Of a DNA stretch of 64,000 nucleotides, positions 31,972 through 40,667 are shown piece after piece (position 1 is the stretch's first letter; every line of letters begins with the position of its first letter). Origin of the DNA: Terrimonas pollutisoli (GTDB lineage: Bacteria; Bacteroidota; Bacteroidia; Chitinophagales; Chitinophagaceae). Position numbers and translations under genes: made by a program. The stretch is taken from positions 558,001 through 622,000 of the forward strand of contig NZ_JARKNA010000001.1 in assembly GCF_029360765.1 (NCBI RefSeq), in the 5' to 3' direction. The notes below the pieces were generated by a model, which saw nothing but the letters and a program-made list of their open reading frames with translations, was not told the origin of the DNA and did not search any database.

Positions 31972-34671
31972 CTACAGTTGATGTGTTAGCACAGCAGATG
32001 ATTGTTTAACCGCTGCCTGGCCTCCCTCTCCTTGGGAGAGGGAATGAGGGTGAGGTTTACTGATCCTATTGATCAATTCTGCAACCACACCGGTCCATCC
32101 TGTTTGATGCGAAGCTCCCACACCTCTGGCCGTGTCACCGTGAAAATATTCATAGAAAAGAACGAGGTCTTTGAAATGGGGATCATCACGATAAACAGCA
32201 TAGTGATCATTAACCGGGCGGTGTCCTGTTTCATCTTGCCGGAAGGTAGACACCAGGCGTTTTGAAATTTCGTCCGCAATTTTTTGCAAGGGCATTTGAT
32301 TACCTGAACCAGTTGGCAACTCAACAGTCAGTTCATCTTTGTAATACTCTGCATAATGATTGATGGCGTTGACCAATAAATAATTCATCGGCATCCATAC
32401 AGGGCCGCGCCAGTTGCTGTTGCCACCAAATAAATTGCTGTTGCCTTCAGCCGGCTGATAATTCAATCCAAACTGTTGTCCATCGATATCTATAGAGTAG
32501 GGTGTTTCATGCAGTTTTGAAATGGAGCGAATACCAGCTTTGCTCAAAAACTCTTTCTCATCCAATAATGCTTTTAATAATTTTTCCAGTCTTTGCCTTG
32601 GTACCAGGGACAATAAGATGTCATCGTGATTTTTTAATTCTTCGATCACGAGGTACTGACCATTGTCCCGCCGGTAACGTTGAAACCATTTTAACCGGCG
32701 ATGAAAATCGGGTAGTTTTTCCAGCAAATCTTTTTTGAGCACCATTACAGCAAACAACGTTGACAAGCCAACAAGACTGCGAACCTTTAACGGTATATAT
32801 CGTCCATTGGGTAAGGAAAGCACATCGTAGAAAAATCCTTCGTCTTCATCCCAGGCGCCGGTCCAATTCTCGCCAATGCGGTTGAGTGATTCTGCAATGT
32901 AAACGAAGTGCTCAAAGAATTTTGTGGTCACATCTTCGTACCTGGGATTGTGCTGTGCAATTTCCAACGCCATCTCCAGCATGTTCAGGCAATACATCGC
33001 CATCCAACTGGTTCCATCTGCCTGCTCCAGTGTGCCGCCACCGGGTATCATATTGCTGCGGTCAAACACGCCGATATTATCCAAGCCTAAAAATCCGCCT
33101 TCAAAAACATTATTGCCCTTGTGGTCCTTGCGGTTGACCCACCAGGTAAAATTGATCAGCAGCTTTTGAAACACTCGTTCTAAAAAATCAATATCGGGTT
33201 TTCCTGTTTTTGCCTTGTCCATTTTATACACCTGCAAACAACTCCAGGCATGTACCGGCGGGTTCACATCACTAAAGGCCCATTCGTAAGCGGGTAGTTG
33301 TCCATTGGGATGCATGTACCATTCCCGCAAAAAAAGAATCAACTGGTCTTTGGCAAATTGCGGATCGATCATGCTAAGCGGTACACAATGAAAAGCGAGG
33401 TCCCACGCCGCATACCAGGGATATTCCCATTTGTCGGGCATTGAAATGATGTCTTCATTATTCAGCGTATGCCAATGATGATTGCGACCTGTCTTTCTTG
33501 ACTCCGGTGGTGCTGGCTGGCCGGGATCACCATTTAACCATCGGGGTATATCAATATTAAAATACTGTTTGCTCCAGAGCATACTGGCAAAAGCCTGCCG
33601 CTGGATATTGATAAGGTCTTTGTCTTTGGCTGTTGTGATGCCTGCATAAAACTCATCCGCTTCCTCCATTCGTTGTTGAAACAGCTCATCAAATTTTTTT
33701 CCAAACGGTGATTCCTTTATTTCTTCTTTTGTCAAACGCAAATGAATAGAAGCGGATGAGTGGCCGGGAATATTGAATTCATAAACAGGAGAAAATTTGG
33801 TGCCTTCTTTTCTTTCCTGCAACCAATCGAAATTTTTATGGATGACAGCGTCATGAAAAGCATCTTTTACAAAAGGAGACGGATTGCGCTGACCGTATAA
33901 TCGCTCTGTATTGGTTTCATTCTCCGTAAACAGGCAATGATCAGTCTTTTCAAAATAAAAATGATAGAGACCATTTTGTTCATGCGTAATAGTTGCTGCA
34001 CCATGTTCATTCGTTAACTCAGCTAACCGGATCGATGGTTTCTTTTTCATCAACCCAAAACTCCAGAGGTTGCGCAGCCACAAAGTGGGCAACAAAGCTA
34101 TATAAGCATTTTCGCTGCCGCGGTTGTGGACAGTAATGCGGATGCCAATATCTTCTGCATTATTTTTTGCATATTCTGTAAATACATCAAAGTATTTGCC
34201 TTCGTTAAAGACACCGGTATCCAGCAATTCATATTCCGGTTCATACCGTGACCGGTTGCGGTTGGTGTTTACCAGGTCTGCATAGGGATATGCAGCCTGC
34301 GGATATTTGTACAGGTGCTTCATATAAGAATGGGTCGGCGTGCTATCCAAGTAATAATAGAGCTCTTTCACATCCTCACCGTGATTGCCTTCGTTGCCCG
34401 TCAGGCCAAACAATCTTTCTTTCAATATGGGATCTTTTCCATTCCACAAAGTCAATGCAAAACAGATACGCTGCATTTCATCGCTAATGCCGGCAATGCC
34501 ATCTTCACCCCAGCGATATACTCTCGACCTCGCATGGTCATGCGGAAAATGATCCCATGCATTTCCATACTCACTATAATCTTCCCGCACGGTGCCCCAT
34601 TGACGTTCGCTGAGATAAGGTCCCCATTTTTTCCAGTGGTTATTTTTTAATCGAACCTGTTCTGCATTCAT
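31972..34671 (-). CDS. GH63-like (MGH1-type) glucosidase
   Basis: An 899-residue enzyme resembling bacterial GH63/mannosylglycerate-hydrolase-type glucosidases. It begins with RLKNNHWKKWGPYLSERQWGTVREDYS and contains FFHDHARSRVYRWGEDGI-like, NRGSENAYIALLPTLWLRN, KWEYPWYAAWDLAFHC and GNSNWRGPVWMPMNYLL motifs; the acidic residues in the last two are probable catalytic positions. It is cytoplasmic by lack of a signal peptide. The C-terminal tail (HPHSLSQGEGGQ) is encoded by a CCTCTCC/GGAGAGG dispersed repeat. It would cut an alpha-linked gluco- or manno-oligosaccharide; the exact substrate is uncertain. Its start is preceded by the ~220-bp leader repeat. Confidence 0.9.
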   Translation of the reverse strand: MNAEQVRLKNNHWKKWGPYLSERQWGTVREDYSEYGNAWDHFPHDHARSRVYRWGEDGIAGISDEMQRICFALTLWNGKDPILKERLFGLTGNEGNHGEDVKELYYYLDSTPTHSYMKHLYKYPQAAYPYADLVNTNRNRSRYEPEYELLDTGVFNEGKYFDVFTEYAKNNAEDIGIRITVHNRGSENAYIALLPTLWLRNLWSFGLMKKKPSIRLAELTNEHGAATITHEQNGLYHFYFEKTDHCLFTENETNTERLYGQRNPSPFVKDAFHDAVIHKNFDWLQERKEGTKFSPVYEFNIPGHSSASIHLRLTKEEIKESPFGKKFDELFQQRMEEADEFYAGITTAKDKDLINIQRQAFASMLWSKQYFNIDIPRWLNGDPGQPAPPESRKTGRNHHWHTLNNEDIISMPDKWEYPWYAAWDLAFHCVPLSMIDPQFAKDQLILFLREWYMHPNGQLPAYEWAFSDVNPPVHAWSCLQVYKMDKAKTGKPDIDFLERVFQKLLINFTWWVNRKDHKGNNVFEGGFLGLDNIGVFDRSNMIPGGGTLEQADGTSWMAMYCLNMLEMALEIAQHNPRYEDVTTKFFEHFVYIAESLNRIGENWTGAWDEDEGFFYDVLSLPNGRYIPLKVRSLVGLSTLFAVMVLKKDLLEKLPDFHRRLKWFQRYRRDNGQYLVIEELKNHDDILLSLVPRQRLEKLLKALLDEKEFLSKAGIRSISKLHETPYSIDIDGQQFGLNYQPAEGNSNLFGGNSNWRGPVWMPMNYLLVNAINHYAEYYKDELTVELPTGSGNQMPLQKIADEISKRLVSTFRQDETGHRPVNDHYAVYRDDPHFKDLVLFYEYFHGDTARGVGASHQTGWTGVVAELINRISKPHPHSLSQGEGGQAAVKQSSAVLTHQL
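32018..32056. repeat. CCCTCTCC/GGAGAGGG dispersed repeat at the end of the GH63-like gene
   Basis: CCTCCCTCTCCTTGGGAGAG followed by GGAATGAGGGTGAGG belongs to a repeat family also present at 8128-8172, 34760-34802 and 63172-63206. Here it is translated as part of the C-terminal tail. Confidence 0.75.
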
Positions 34672-34689
34672 GGTAAATGATTTTTTATT

Positions 34690-34915
34690 TTTATGTAGCC
34701 GGCTTCAGTTATTCTATTCAGCTTCGTTGCGTCGCACACTTCAACTTCCTGTTCGCTATTCGGCCTCACCCTCCTTCTCCCTCTCCCAAAGAGAGGGAGC
34801 GGAACTGAATTACTAATCCAAACTTTATAACTACCATATCATCATTATCTCTCTATTCAACATTTTCGAAGACTCGGATAATTTTTTAAGTCGCCGAAAA
34901 GCAAGGGCTGTGTTT
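34690..34915 (-). repeat. ~220-bp leader repeat, copy 2
   Basis: The inverted partner of the repeat at 8023-8240. Read on the minus strand it has the same block order: CAGCCCTTGCTTTTCGG, TGGTAGTTATAAAGTTTGG, a CTCCC/GGGAG palindrome and GCGACGCAACGAAGCTGAAT, ending in AACTGAAGCC. It ends about 19 bases before the GH63-like start codon at 34671, so its orientation relative to the downstream gene equals that of copy 1. Confidence 0.8.
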
Positions 34916-34946
34916 TGCAAGTCTCCCCTTTAGGGGACAGGGGGTT

Positions 34947-35768
34947 TTACCCATTATCCTCAAACCCCGGATACAATGTCATGCCACCATCTACAAACAA
35001 GGTTGTTCCGTTTACATAATCAGCATCATCGCTTGCCAGCCACACGGCCGCTTTACCAATATCTTCCACTTGTCCCACTCTTTTTTGCGGGATCAGTTTC
35101 AATAGATTTTGTAAATGCTCGGCGGTGTCCCATGCATCATGATTGATAGGTGTTGCAATAGCACCGGGAGCAATGGAATTGATACGAATTTTCTTCGGGG
35201 CAAATTCCTGTGCAATGGTTTTCATCATCAGGTTTACACCGCCTTTGCTGGCGGCGTAGTTGGCATGGCCTGCCCAGGGAATTACTTCATGTACACTACT
35301 CATACAAATAATTTTACCGGCACTCTTTGATTTGCCATTGACCCCGCGGCGCAAAAATTCCTTGATGGCTTCCCTGGCACATAAAAATTGCCCGGTGAGG
35401 TTTACGCCCAGCACAAAGTTCCATTGATCCAATGTCATTTCCGTAAATGGCGCATCTTTTTGTAAACCGGCATTGTTCACCAGTATATCTACCGTTCCAA
35501 ACTGGCCGATCACATCGGCAAACATTTGTTGAACATCTGCTTCTTTACTGACATCTGCCTGGTAGCTGATCGCTGTTCCGCCATTGGCGGCTATTTCATC
35601 TACTACCTGTTGCGCCATTGCTTTGGTAGAAGCAACCGGGTAGTTTACTACGACTGTAGCGCCGGCTTTTGCCAACTCTTTGGCACAGCCGGCGCCAATA
35701 CCGCTGCTGGCGCCTGTTACAATGGCGATTTGTCCGTCCAGTTTTTGTTTCATTTGTATATTTTTCAT
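34947..35768 (-). CDS. SDR oxidoreductase, glucose 1-dehydrogenase-like
   Basis: A 273-residue classical SDR: TGASSGIGAGCAKELAKAG cofactor motif, NNAG in VDILVNNAGLQ, Ser in CMSSVHEVIPWAGH, YAASK catalytic Tyr/Lys, and SIAPGAIATPIN. This pattern fits the glucose/sugar 1-dehydrogenase subgroup, which oxidises a sugar to its lactone with NAD(P). M6 is an alternative start. It lies in the alpha-glucan block, which would release free glucose, so an aldose substrate is plausible. The 96-bp leader repeat lies 12 bases before its start. Confidence 0.9.
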   Translation of the reverse strand: MKNIQMKQKLDGQIAIVTGASSGIGAGCAKELAKAGATVVVNYPVASTKAMAQQVVDEIAANGGTAISYQADVSKEADVQQMFADVIGQFGTVDILVNNAGLQKDAPFTEMTLDQWNFVLGVNLTGQFLCAREAIKEFLRRGVNGKSKSAGKIICMSSVHEVIPWAGHANYAASKGGVNLMMKTIAQEFAPKKIRINSIAPGAIATPINHDAWDTAEHLQNLLKLIPQKRVGQVEDIGKAAVWLASDDADYVNGTTLFVDGGMTLYPGFEDNG

Positions 35769-35780
35769 TGTTTTTTGGCC

Positions 35781-35876
35781 AAATGCCCGCCTGACCGGAC
35801 GGGCAGGGAATTCGCCATAAAAATTTTCATCGCGGTTGGTATGAATTTGCCCGAAAATTTTTATGGCTCATTTCAT
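35781..35876 (-). repeat. 96-bp two-hairpin leader repeat, copy 2
   Basis: The inverted copy of 4537-4632, same length, 92 of 96 bases identical, with the four changes all outside the two stems. It occupies almost the whole space between the GH57 stop (35893) and the SDR start (35768), and it lies upstream of the SDR in the same sense that copy 1 lies upstream of the radical SAM gene. Confidence 0.9.
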
Positions 35877-35892
35877 CTGTTTTTTGATTGAG

Positions 35893-37128
35893 TTAATTGC
35901 TTAAAATGTTGAAAGGAATATGCCTGGAGGAACTCTTTTTTCCCTCGATTACTTTTTTGATCAGCGAGATTTCAAAATCGGCAACCAGGTTGGTATAATG
36001 TTGAAATACTTCTTTGGCGCTGGAATCGGTGACATATTTGCCGGCGCCATCCTTGCGGCTATCTTCCGCCATATAGTAGAAATAATCTGCAGATTGTAAA
36101 CGTCCCCAAATATCAGCGGCCCTTTTATCCGTTGATTGCAGTACCAGGTTTTCGATGCTGTAAATTTTTTTCAGCGTATTATTCTGCATGACGTTTTCAC
36201 ACCAAACACAACTTGAACTGGACCGGTCTTCCCATGAAATAGTTTGCGGAACATCGTACAATCCTTTCGGGTATTTTTCTTCGAGTATATTAACCGGTGT
36301 AGAAAAAGAAAAGTTGTTGTTCGCCAATACGGCTGCAGGCAGTGAAGCGAGAAAATCGAAAATACCTGTTTCACTTTTTTTGTGTACTCCAAATGTTTCG
36401 TAGTCCATGAAAAGATTGATCACATCCGGATCGGCCGGGTGGTGATGCAACCATTCGGCAAACTTATCGGCCGTCAACGGATGCTCTGTCCAGTTAGCAT
36501 CGCCAAAACGAAAAGCTATATCATCGGATAAAGTGACATTGCGCAGTAATACATACAAATCCTCATTTCCCGGTGCTGCATATACCAGGTTGCAGTCACG
36601 TCCCTGTAATATTCTTTCGGCCCCTTCACACAAAACGGCTTTGAATCCCATGCCCGCTGCGAGTTTAGCAATTCGGTTGTTATGGATAAGTTCTGTATTC
36701 CTGAAAATAACGGGATCGCTGTCAAAAAGAGTATTGATCAGCTCACAGTGTTTGTGAACCTGGCGTTGAAACTCTGCTATCGAATAAAGGGAACTCAGGG
36801 AATGGTAATAAGTCTCTGCTGTAAACTCCACGCAGCCGGTAGCAGCGAGTTCCCTGAATGATTGTATTACATCAGGCCGGTATTGTTGAATAAGCTCCAG
36901 CACAGTCCCACTGAGCGAAAAGCTGCAGCGAAATTTTCCTTTTTGTTGTCGGATCTGCTGGTATATGATTTCATTAGCCGGTAGCCAGCATTCATTAGCC
37001 AGCCGGTTAATGTTTTCTTCATCTGCTGCGGCATCTTCGTAGCAATGACAGGCATCAATATCTTTCGCCTCATATTTTTTCAGGCGATACGGTTGATGCA
37101 CTTTGAAGTATAAGCATACTGATACCAT
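35893..37128 (-). CDS. Glycoside hydrolase family 57 (alpha-amylase-type)
   Basis: A 411-residue GH57 protein starting at ATG 37128 (MVSVCLYFKVHQPYRL); the N-terminal VCLYFxVHQPYR is the classic GH57 opening with the substrate-binding His. Further motifs are FSLSGTVLELIQQY, VEFTAETYYHSL, PVIFRNTELIHNN and DYETFGVHKK, the last a likely catalytic Asp. It acts on alpha-1,4-glucan as amylase or glucanotransferase in the cytoplasm. A longer frame to 37221 adds an unlikely leader. It is first in the minus-strand glucan block. Confidence 0.92.
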   Translation of the reverse strand: MVSVCLYFKVHQPYRLKKYEAKDIDACHCYEDAAADEENINRLANECWLPANEIIYQQIRQQKGKFRCSFSLSGTVLELIQQYRPDVIQSFRELAATGCVEFTAETYYHSLSSLYSIAEFQRQVHKHCELINTLFDSDPVIFRNTELIHNNRIAKLAAGMGFKAVLCEGAERILQGRDCNLVYAAPGNEDLYVLLRNVTLSDDIAFRFGDANWTEHPLTADKFAEWLHHHPADPDVINLFMDYETFGVHKKSETGIFDFLASLPAAVLANNNFSFSTPVNILEEKYPKGLYDVPQTISWEDRSSSSCVWCENVMQNNTLKKIYSIENLVLQSTDKRAADIWGRLQSADYFYYMAEDSRKDGAGKYVTDSSAKEVFQHYTNLVADFEISLIKKVIEGKKSSSRHIPFNILSN

Positions 37129-37405
37129 TCGATTTGTTTTAAATACCGAAATAGAATTGTGAGTACTGAATTGGAATGGTGAGTAACCAGGAATTTTTTT
37201 TTTACTTGTCACCCTGATCAATCAATTCATCACGATGCATAGTAAGCAGGATTAACATGGCAAAAATTGCGGGCAGGGGAGTTACTTACTATTCTCATTT
37301 CTTCTCATCACTTGTCAATGTAAAACTAATACCGCGTGAACAGGTTCGCTGTCGTGCTATTTACATTCCTAACAAGTTTGTTGACTTTTTTTTCACTTCT
37401 CACTT

Positions 37406-38086
37406 CTAGTTCCACGCAACAGGGTTATTCAATTCAATTGATTTGCGATTGTAGCATAAGAGACCGGAACTGCGGAGTTCATTCAACAGCATATTTACGC
37501 TCTGGCGGGAGGTAGCGATAAAGCCGGCGATATCGCTATGCGTAAGATAATTATTCAGGATGATCTTATCGCCCTTACGATTACCATCGGTGCGGGCCCA
37601 ATTTTTAATGAAACGTATCAACCTGTCTTTTGTATCAAGAAATACCAGGTCGGCATGTCGGGTTTCCAGTCGTTGTAATTTACTGGTCACTTTCCGGGCA
37701 TAGTTTAATATCATCTGTGGATTATCTTCCAGTATGCGCCTGAAATCGCTGACATGAAAAGTACAGATAACCGTATTTGCCGTTAATGCTTCAGCACACT
37801 CGTCGCTGGTAAGAAGGCCTTCCAATCCCAGGTCGCCAAAGATGTCCGGTTCAGTAAGAATATCCTTTACTAATTCATTTTCCATGGCGCCGTTGTCAGT
37901 GATCTTTACTTTTCCTTTTACCAGGAAATGTATTTTGCTAAAACCTGTTTCGCCATAGCCGATGATCTCACCGCGGTATACGGTTTTCATTTTTGCCAGC
38001 GAGGCGGCGACTTGCAATTTTTGTTCTGGTAAAGAAGCCAGTAGTGGATGATTCTTCAGATAGAAGTATTTCATTTCGTCAGACAT
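37406..38086 (-). CDS. Crp/Fnr-family transcriptional regulator
   Basis: A 226-residue protein with an N-terminal cyclic-nucleotide-binding-like domain (about 20-130; GEIIGYGETGFSKIHFLVKGKVKI, EPDIFGDLGLEGLL) and a C-terminal winged HTH (about 145-225; LTHSDIAGFIATSRQSVNMLLNELRSSGLL). The N-terminal FNR-type Cys cluster is absent, so it senses something other than oxygen through Fe-S, if it senses directly. It is encoded directly after the thioredoxin gene (32-base gap). Tandem palindromes at 38591-38625 in the divergent space are candidate binding sites. Confidence 0.9.
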   Translation of the reverse strand: MSDEMKYFYLKNHPLLASLPEQKLQVAASLAKMKTVYRGEIIGYGETGFSKIHFLVKGKVKITDNGAMENELVKDILTEPDIFGDLGLEGLLTSDECAEALTANTVICTFHVSDFRRILEDNPQMILNYARKVTSKLQRLETRHADLVFLDTKDRLIRFIKNWARTDGNRKGDKIILNNYLTHSDIAGFIATSRQSVNMLLNELRSSGLLCYNRKSIELNNPVAWN

Positions 38087-38118
38087 GGTAAAGTGGTTTT
38101 AAGATTTTCAATAAATAT

Positions 38119-38445
38119 TTAGTAAGTGGTTAATGCATTTTCAATTTTAGAGATCATTACATTTTTGGGTGTAAGACCTGTTACATGGTCGATTACTTCG
38201 CCACGGCGGAAAAAAAGAATGGTGGGAAATTCCATTACACCGTATTCACGATCAATACCGGTTTCTTTTTCTACATCCACGGTATAAAAATCAGCCTGCC
38301 CTTTATAGGATTTTGCCAGCTCTTCATAGATCGGGGAAATGATCTGGCAGGCGCCGTTCCATTCTATTTTAAATTGTACCAATGTTAACCCGGTGCTGTT
38401 GACTACTTCCTGTTTGAAGGCTTTCCTGGAGATCATTTTATTCAT
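38119..38445 (-). CDS. Thioredoxin-fold protein with a lost active-site Cys
   Basis: A 108-residue thioredoxin-like protein. The fold is clear (LTLVQFKIEW at the second strand, cis-Pro in MEFPTILFFRRGE). The active-site WCGPC motif is here W29-N30-G31-A32-C33, so the nucleophilic first Cys is Asn and only the second Cys remains. It cannot act as a normal dithiol reductase; a chaperone, Fe-S or regulatory role is possible. It is encoded immediately upstream of the Crp/Fnr gene and divergent from the YHS operon. Confidence 0.88.
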   Translation of the reverse strand: MNKMISRKAFKQEVVNSTGLTLVQFKIEWNGACQIISPIYEELAKSYKGQADFYTVDVEKETGIDREYGVMEFPTILFFRRGEVIDHVTGLTPKNVMISKIENALTTY

Positions 38446-38590
38446 GAGTTTTTGTTTTGTCTGTGACTATTAGCCAACCGGCGTGCCAGAAAAAAATAGG
38501 TGTCGTGGTATGTTTCATGAAAGCCTTTGCCGCAAAGGATTTCAAGGTTTTTTTCTGTGAAATTTTTCCAGGCCAAAGACGCCCTGTTTT

Positions 38591-38625
38591 TCCCAAAATT
38601 TTGGGATTGTCCCGAAATATTGGGA
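38591..38625. promoter_or_regulatory. Tandem operator-like palindromes
   Basis: A perfect 16-bp palindrome TCCCAAAATTTTGGGA (38591-38606) is followed by the related TCCCGAAATATTGGGA (38610-38625); their centres are 19 bases apart, about two helical turns. They lie in the 364-base divergent space between the thioredoxin/Crp pair and the YHS operon, as expected for a dimeric regulator, with the neighbouring Crp/Fnr protein the first candidate. Further palindromes, TCCCGGGGA (about 38665) and CCCCGGGG (about 38739), follow. Confidence 0.6.
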
Positions 38626-38784
38626 GGCCCTGTTGGGAGAAAATTTTTTATTTACACAGGTAAATCCCGGGGACTAAAAAAATCGTATTAGCCATATGAT
38701 TTGTCTTTCGGCTCTTTCAATTCATTTAACAACTAAAACCCCGGGGTTGTCAATCAGCCGACAGGAGACGGGACCGACGATTGC

Positions 38785-38792
38785 TAGTTTTG
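38785..38792 (+). promoter_or_regulatory. -7 promoter box (TAGTTTTG) of the YHS operon
   Basis: An exact TAnnTTTG match 17 bases before the ATG at 38810. The leader would be very short. No clear -33 TTG is seen at normal spacing, which suggests an activator is needed. Confidence 0.4.
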
Positions 38793-38809
38793 AGAAATAA
38801 AAATCAGAC

Positions 38810-39277
38810 ATGAACAAACAATTTTATTTGACGCTGGTCCTGACAGGATTTTTTATTTCCCTTTTTGGCCAGGAACCTTCTGCTCTGCGAAAAAGGCAGT
38901 TTAACCTGGAAGATAATATTGCAATAGAGGGTTATGATCCTGTAGCTTATTTCAAAAACAACAAGGCTACTAAAGGCAAGAAAGAATTTGCGGTCAGCCA
39001 CCAGGGGGTGATCTATTATTTTGCTTCCGCTGAAAACAAAGAGGAGTTTAAAAAAACACCAGGCCGTTACGAACCCGAGTATGGCGGCTGGTGCGCCTAT
39101 GCTATGGGTGCAAAGGGAGAAAAAGTGAGTGTAGACCCCGCCACATATAAGATCGTCAACGGTAAGCTTTATCTTTTTTACAATAGCTTTCTCAACAATA
39201 CGCTGAAGAGCTGGAATAAGGATGAAGCACACCTAAAGACCGAAGCGGATAAGAACTGGAAAAAAATCTATCATTAA
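38810..39277 (+). CDS. Exported single-YHS-domain protein, first gene of a redox-type operon
   Basis: A 155-residue protein with a signal peptide (YLTLVLTGFFISLFGQ) and one YHS unit: IEGYDPVAYFKNNKATKG, FASAENKEEFKK, YEPEYGGWCAYAMG, IVNGKLYLFYN and a final KSWNKDEAHLKTEADKNW. It is the third YHS protein of the window and is divergent from the thioredoxin/Crp pair. The DoxX gene starts 19 bases later. The conserved single Cys in the GWCAYA block is the best candidate functional residue. Confidence 0.9.
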   Translation: MNKQFYLTLVLTGFFISLFGQEPSALRKRQFNLEDNIAIEGYDPVAYFKNNKATKGKKEFAVSHQGVIYYFASAENKEEFKKTPGRYEPEYGGWCAYAMGAKGEKVSVDPATYKIVNGKLYLFYNSFLNNTLKSWNKDEAHLKTEADKNWKKIYH

Positions 39278-39296
39278 TCATTCAATACCATAACCA

Positions 39297-39707
39297 ATGA
39301 ACTGGACTATCGCCGGGATCTGGGCTTTGCGAATACTTGCCGCCCTGATCCTTTTGCAAACCTTATTTTTTAAGTTCTCCGGAGCGGAAGAATCGATATA
39401 TATCTTTTCTACGCTGGGTATGGAACCATGGGGCCGTATCGGCACGGGTGTACTGGAGCTGATAGCTTCAGTGCTTATTTTGTATCCCAGGACAACTTTT
39501 ATTGGAGCGGCCCTGGGGGCAGGACTGATGGCAGGTGCCCTGTTCTTTCATCTGGCAAAGTTGGGCATTGCGGTACGGGGTGATGGGGGCCAGTTATTTA
39601 TTTATGCATTGCTGGTGTTTATGAGCTGTCTTGCTTTAATGATCATTTACAAAAAAGAACTGAATAATATTTTCAAATTAATCTTACATAAACCATTTAA
39701 TCTATGA
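39297..39707 (+). CDS. DoxX-like integral membrane protein
   Basis: A 136-residue protein with four hydrophobic helices (WALRILAALILLQTLFFKF, TGVLELIASVLILYP, AALGAGLMAGALFFHLA, LFIYALLVFMSCLALMIIY). The pattern KFSGAEESI, GVLELIASVLILYP and GAxLMAGAxxxHL matches DoxX-like proteins, some of which belong to quinol oxidase or thiosulfate-oxidising complexes. Its last four bases overlap the DM13 gene start (39704-39707), so the two are coupled. Confidence 0.88.
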   Translation: MNWTIAGIWALRILAALILLQTLFFKFSGAEESIYIFSTLGMEPWGRIGTGVLELIASVLILYPRTTFIGAALGAGLMAGALFFHLAKLGIAVRGDGGQLFIYALLVFMSCLALMIIYKKELNNIFKLILHKPFNL

Positions 39708-40126
39708 AAGGGATATTGATGACGATGATAGGCGCAGTACTTTTTTTAGCTGCCTGTGTCAAGGAAAATACTCCGGAAATTCAGTTGGATAACAACGTAG
39801 ACACTACGATTGCAATACCACAGAATAACGGTAACTTCATGAACGGGCCGTATGGGTCAGTATCTGGTATGGCGACCGTCTATAGAAAGAACGATTCATT
39901 GCTTCTTGCATTGACTAATATGTCCATTTCAAACGGACCGGATCTCCACGTGTATATTTCCAAAGAAGTGCAACCGGCCAACTTTATAGATTTGGGCAGC
40001 CTTCAATCCACCAAAGGGAACCAATTATATGTCATTCCCGGCAATCCTGATTTTTCCCAATATAAATATGCACTGATCCATTGCAAAAAATATAATCATC
40101 TTTTCGGCAGTGCGGAATTAAAATAG
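39704..40126 (+). CDS. DM13-domain lipoprotein
   Basis: A 140-residue lipoprotein (MTMIGAVLFLAACVK; lipobox LAAC) with a DM13 domain over about residues 45-140: GSVSGMATVYRKNDSLLLAL, NGPDLHVYISKEVQP, DLGSLQSTKGNQLYVIP and YKYALIHCKKYNHLFGSAEL. DM13 domains are proposed to take part in electron transfer, with the conserved Cys in the HCKKYN segment as candidate ligand or redox residue. The 4-base overlap with the DoxX gene indicates a joint function in the envelope. Confidence 0.88.
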   Translation: MKGILMTMIGAVLFLAACVKENTPEIQLDNNVDTTIAIPQNNGNFMNGPYGSVSGMATVYRKNDSLLLALTNMSISNGPDLHVYISKEVQPANFIDLGSLQSTKGNQLYVIPGNPDFSQYKYALIHCKKYNHLFGSAELK

Positions 40127-40166
40127 GAAAATAAAAACCATAGATCATAAACCATAAACTCATAGT

Positions 40167-40667
40167 ATGCTGCTAAAACAACCCATTCAAAATGTATTTG
40201 TGCAGTTGTCTGAGTCGCTGCACCAGTTATCGGATGCCGAATATTCACAGCCGAGTAAAATATTATTCAATGCCAGCATCGGGCAACATGTGCGGCACAT
40301 TATTGAACTGTTTCTCTGCCTGGAAAAAGGCTACGAAACCGGTGTGGTGAATTATGAAAAAAGGAAAAGAGATTACCAGATCGAAACGAGTAAGGGTATC
40401 GCGGCCGAATTGCTGAAAGACATTTATCACCGGATCGACAGGCCGAATATTGACCTGGTGATGGAAGCGGAAGACTATGAAGATAGCGAAACAGTGATTG
40501 CTATTCCCAGCAACTACTATAGAGAAATAGCCTATAACCTGGAGCATACCATACATCACATGGCACTGATCCGGGTAGGCATCAACGAGGTTTCAGCTAT
40601 TCAACTGCCGGATGATTTTGGTGTTGCTTACTCAACTATAAAATTCAGGAAACAATGTGCACAGTGA
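40167..40667 (+). CDS. DinB-family four-helix protein
   Basis: A 166-residue DinB-like protein with the metal-binding His pattern of the family: IGQHVRHIIELF in the second helix and NLEHTIHHMALIRVGI in the third. The fold is a four-helix bundle that often binds a divalent metal and can serve as a thiol-dependent transferase; no specific reaction is known. It lies 40 bases after the DM13 gene and overlaps the next gene by 13 bases. Confidence 0.88.
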   Translation: MLLKQPIQNVFVQLSESLHQLSDAEYSQPSKILFNASIGQHVRHIIELFLCLEKGYETGVVNYEKRKRDYQIETSKGIAAELLKDIYHRIDRPNIDLVMEAEDYEDSETVIAIPSNYYREIAYNLEHTIHHMALIRVGINEVSAIQLPDDFGVAYSTIKFRKQCAQ

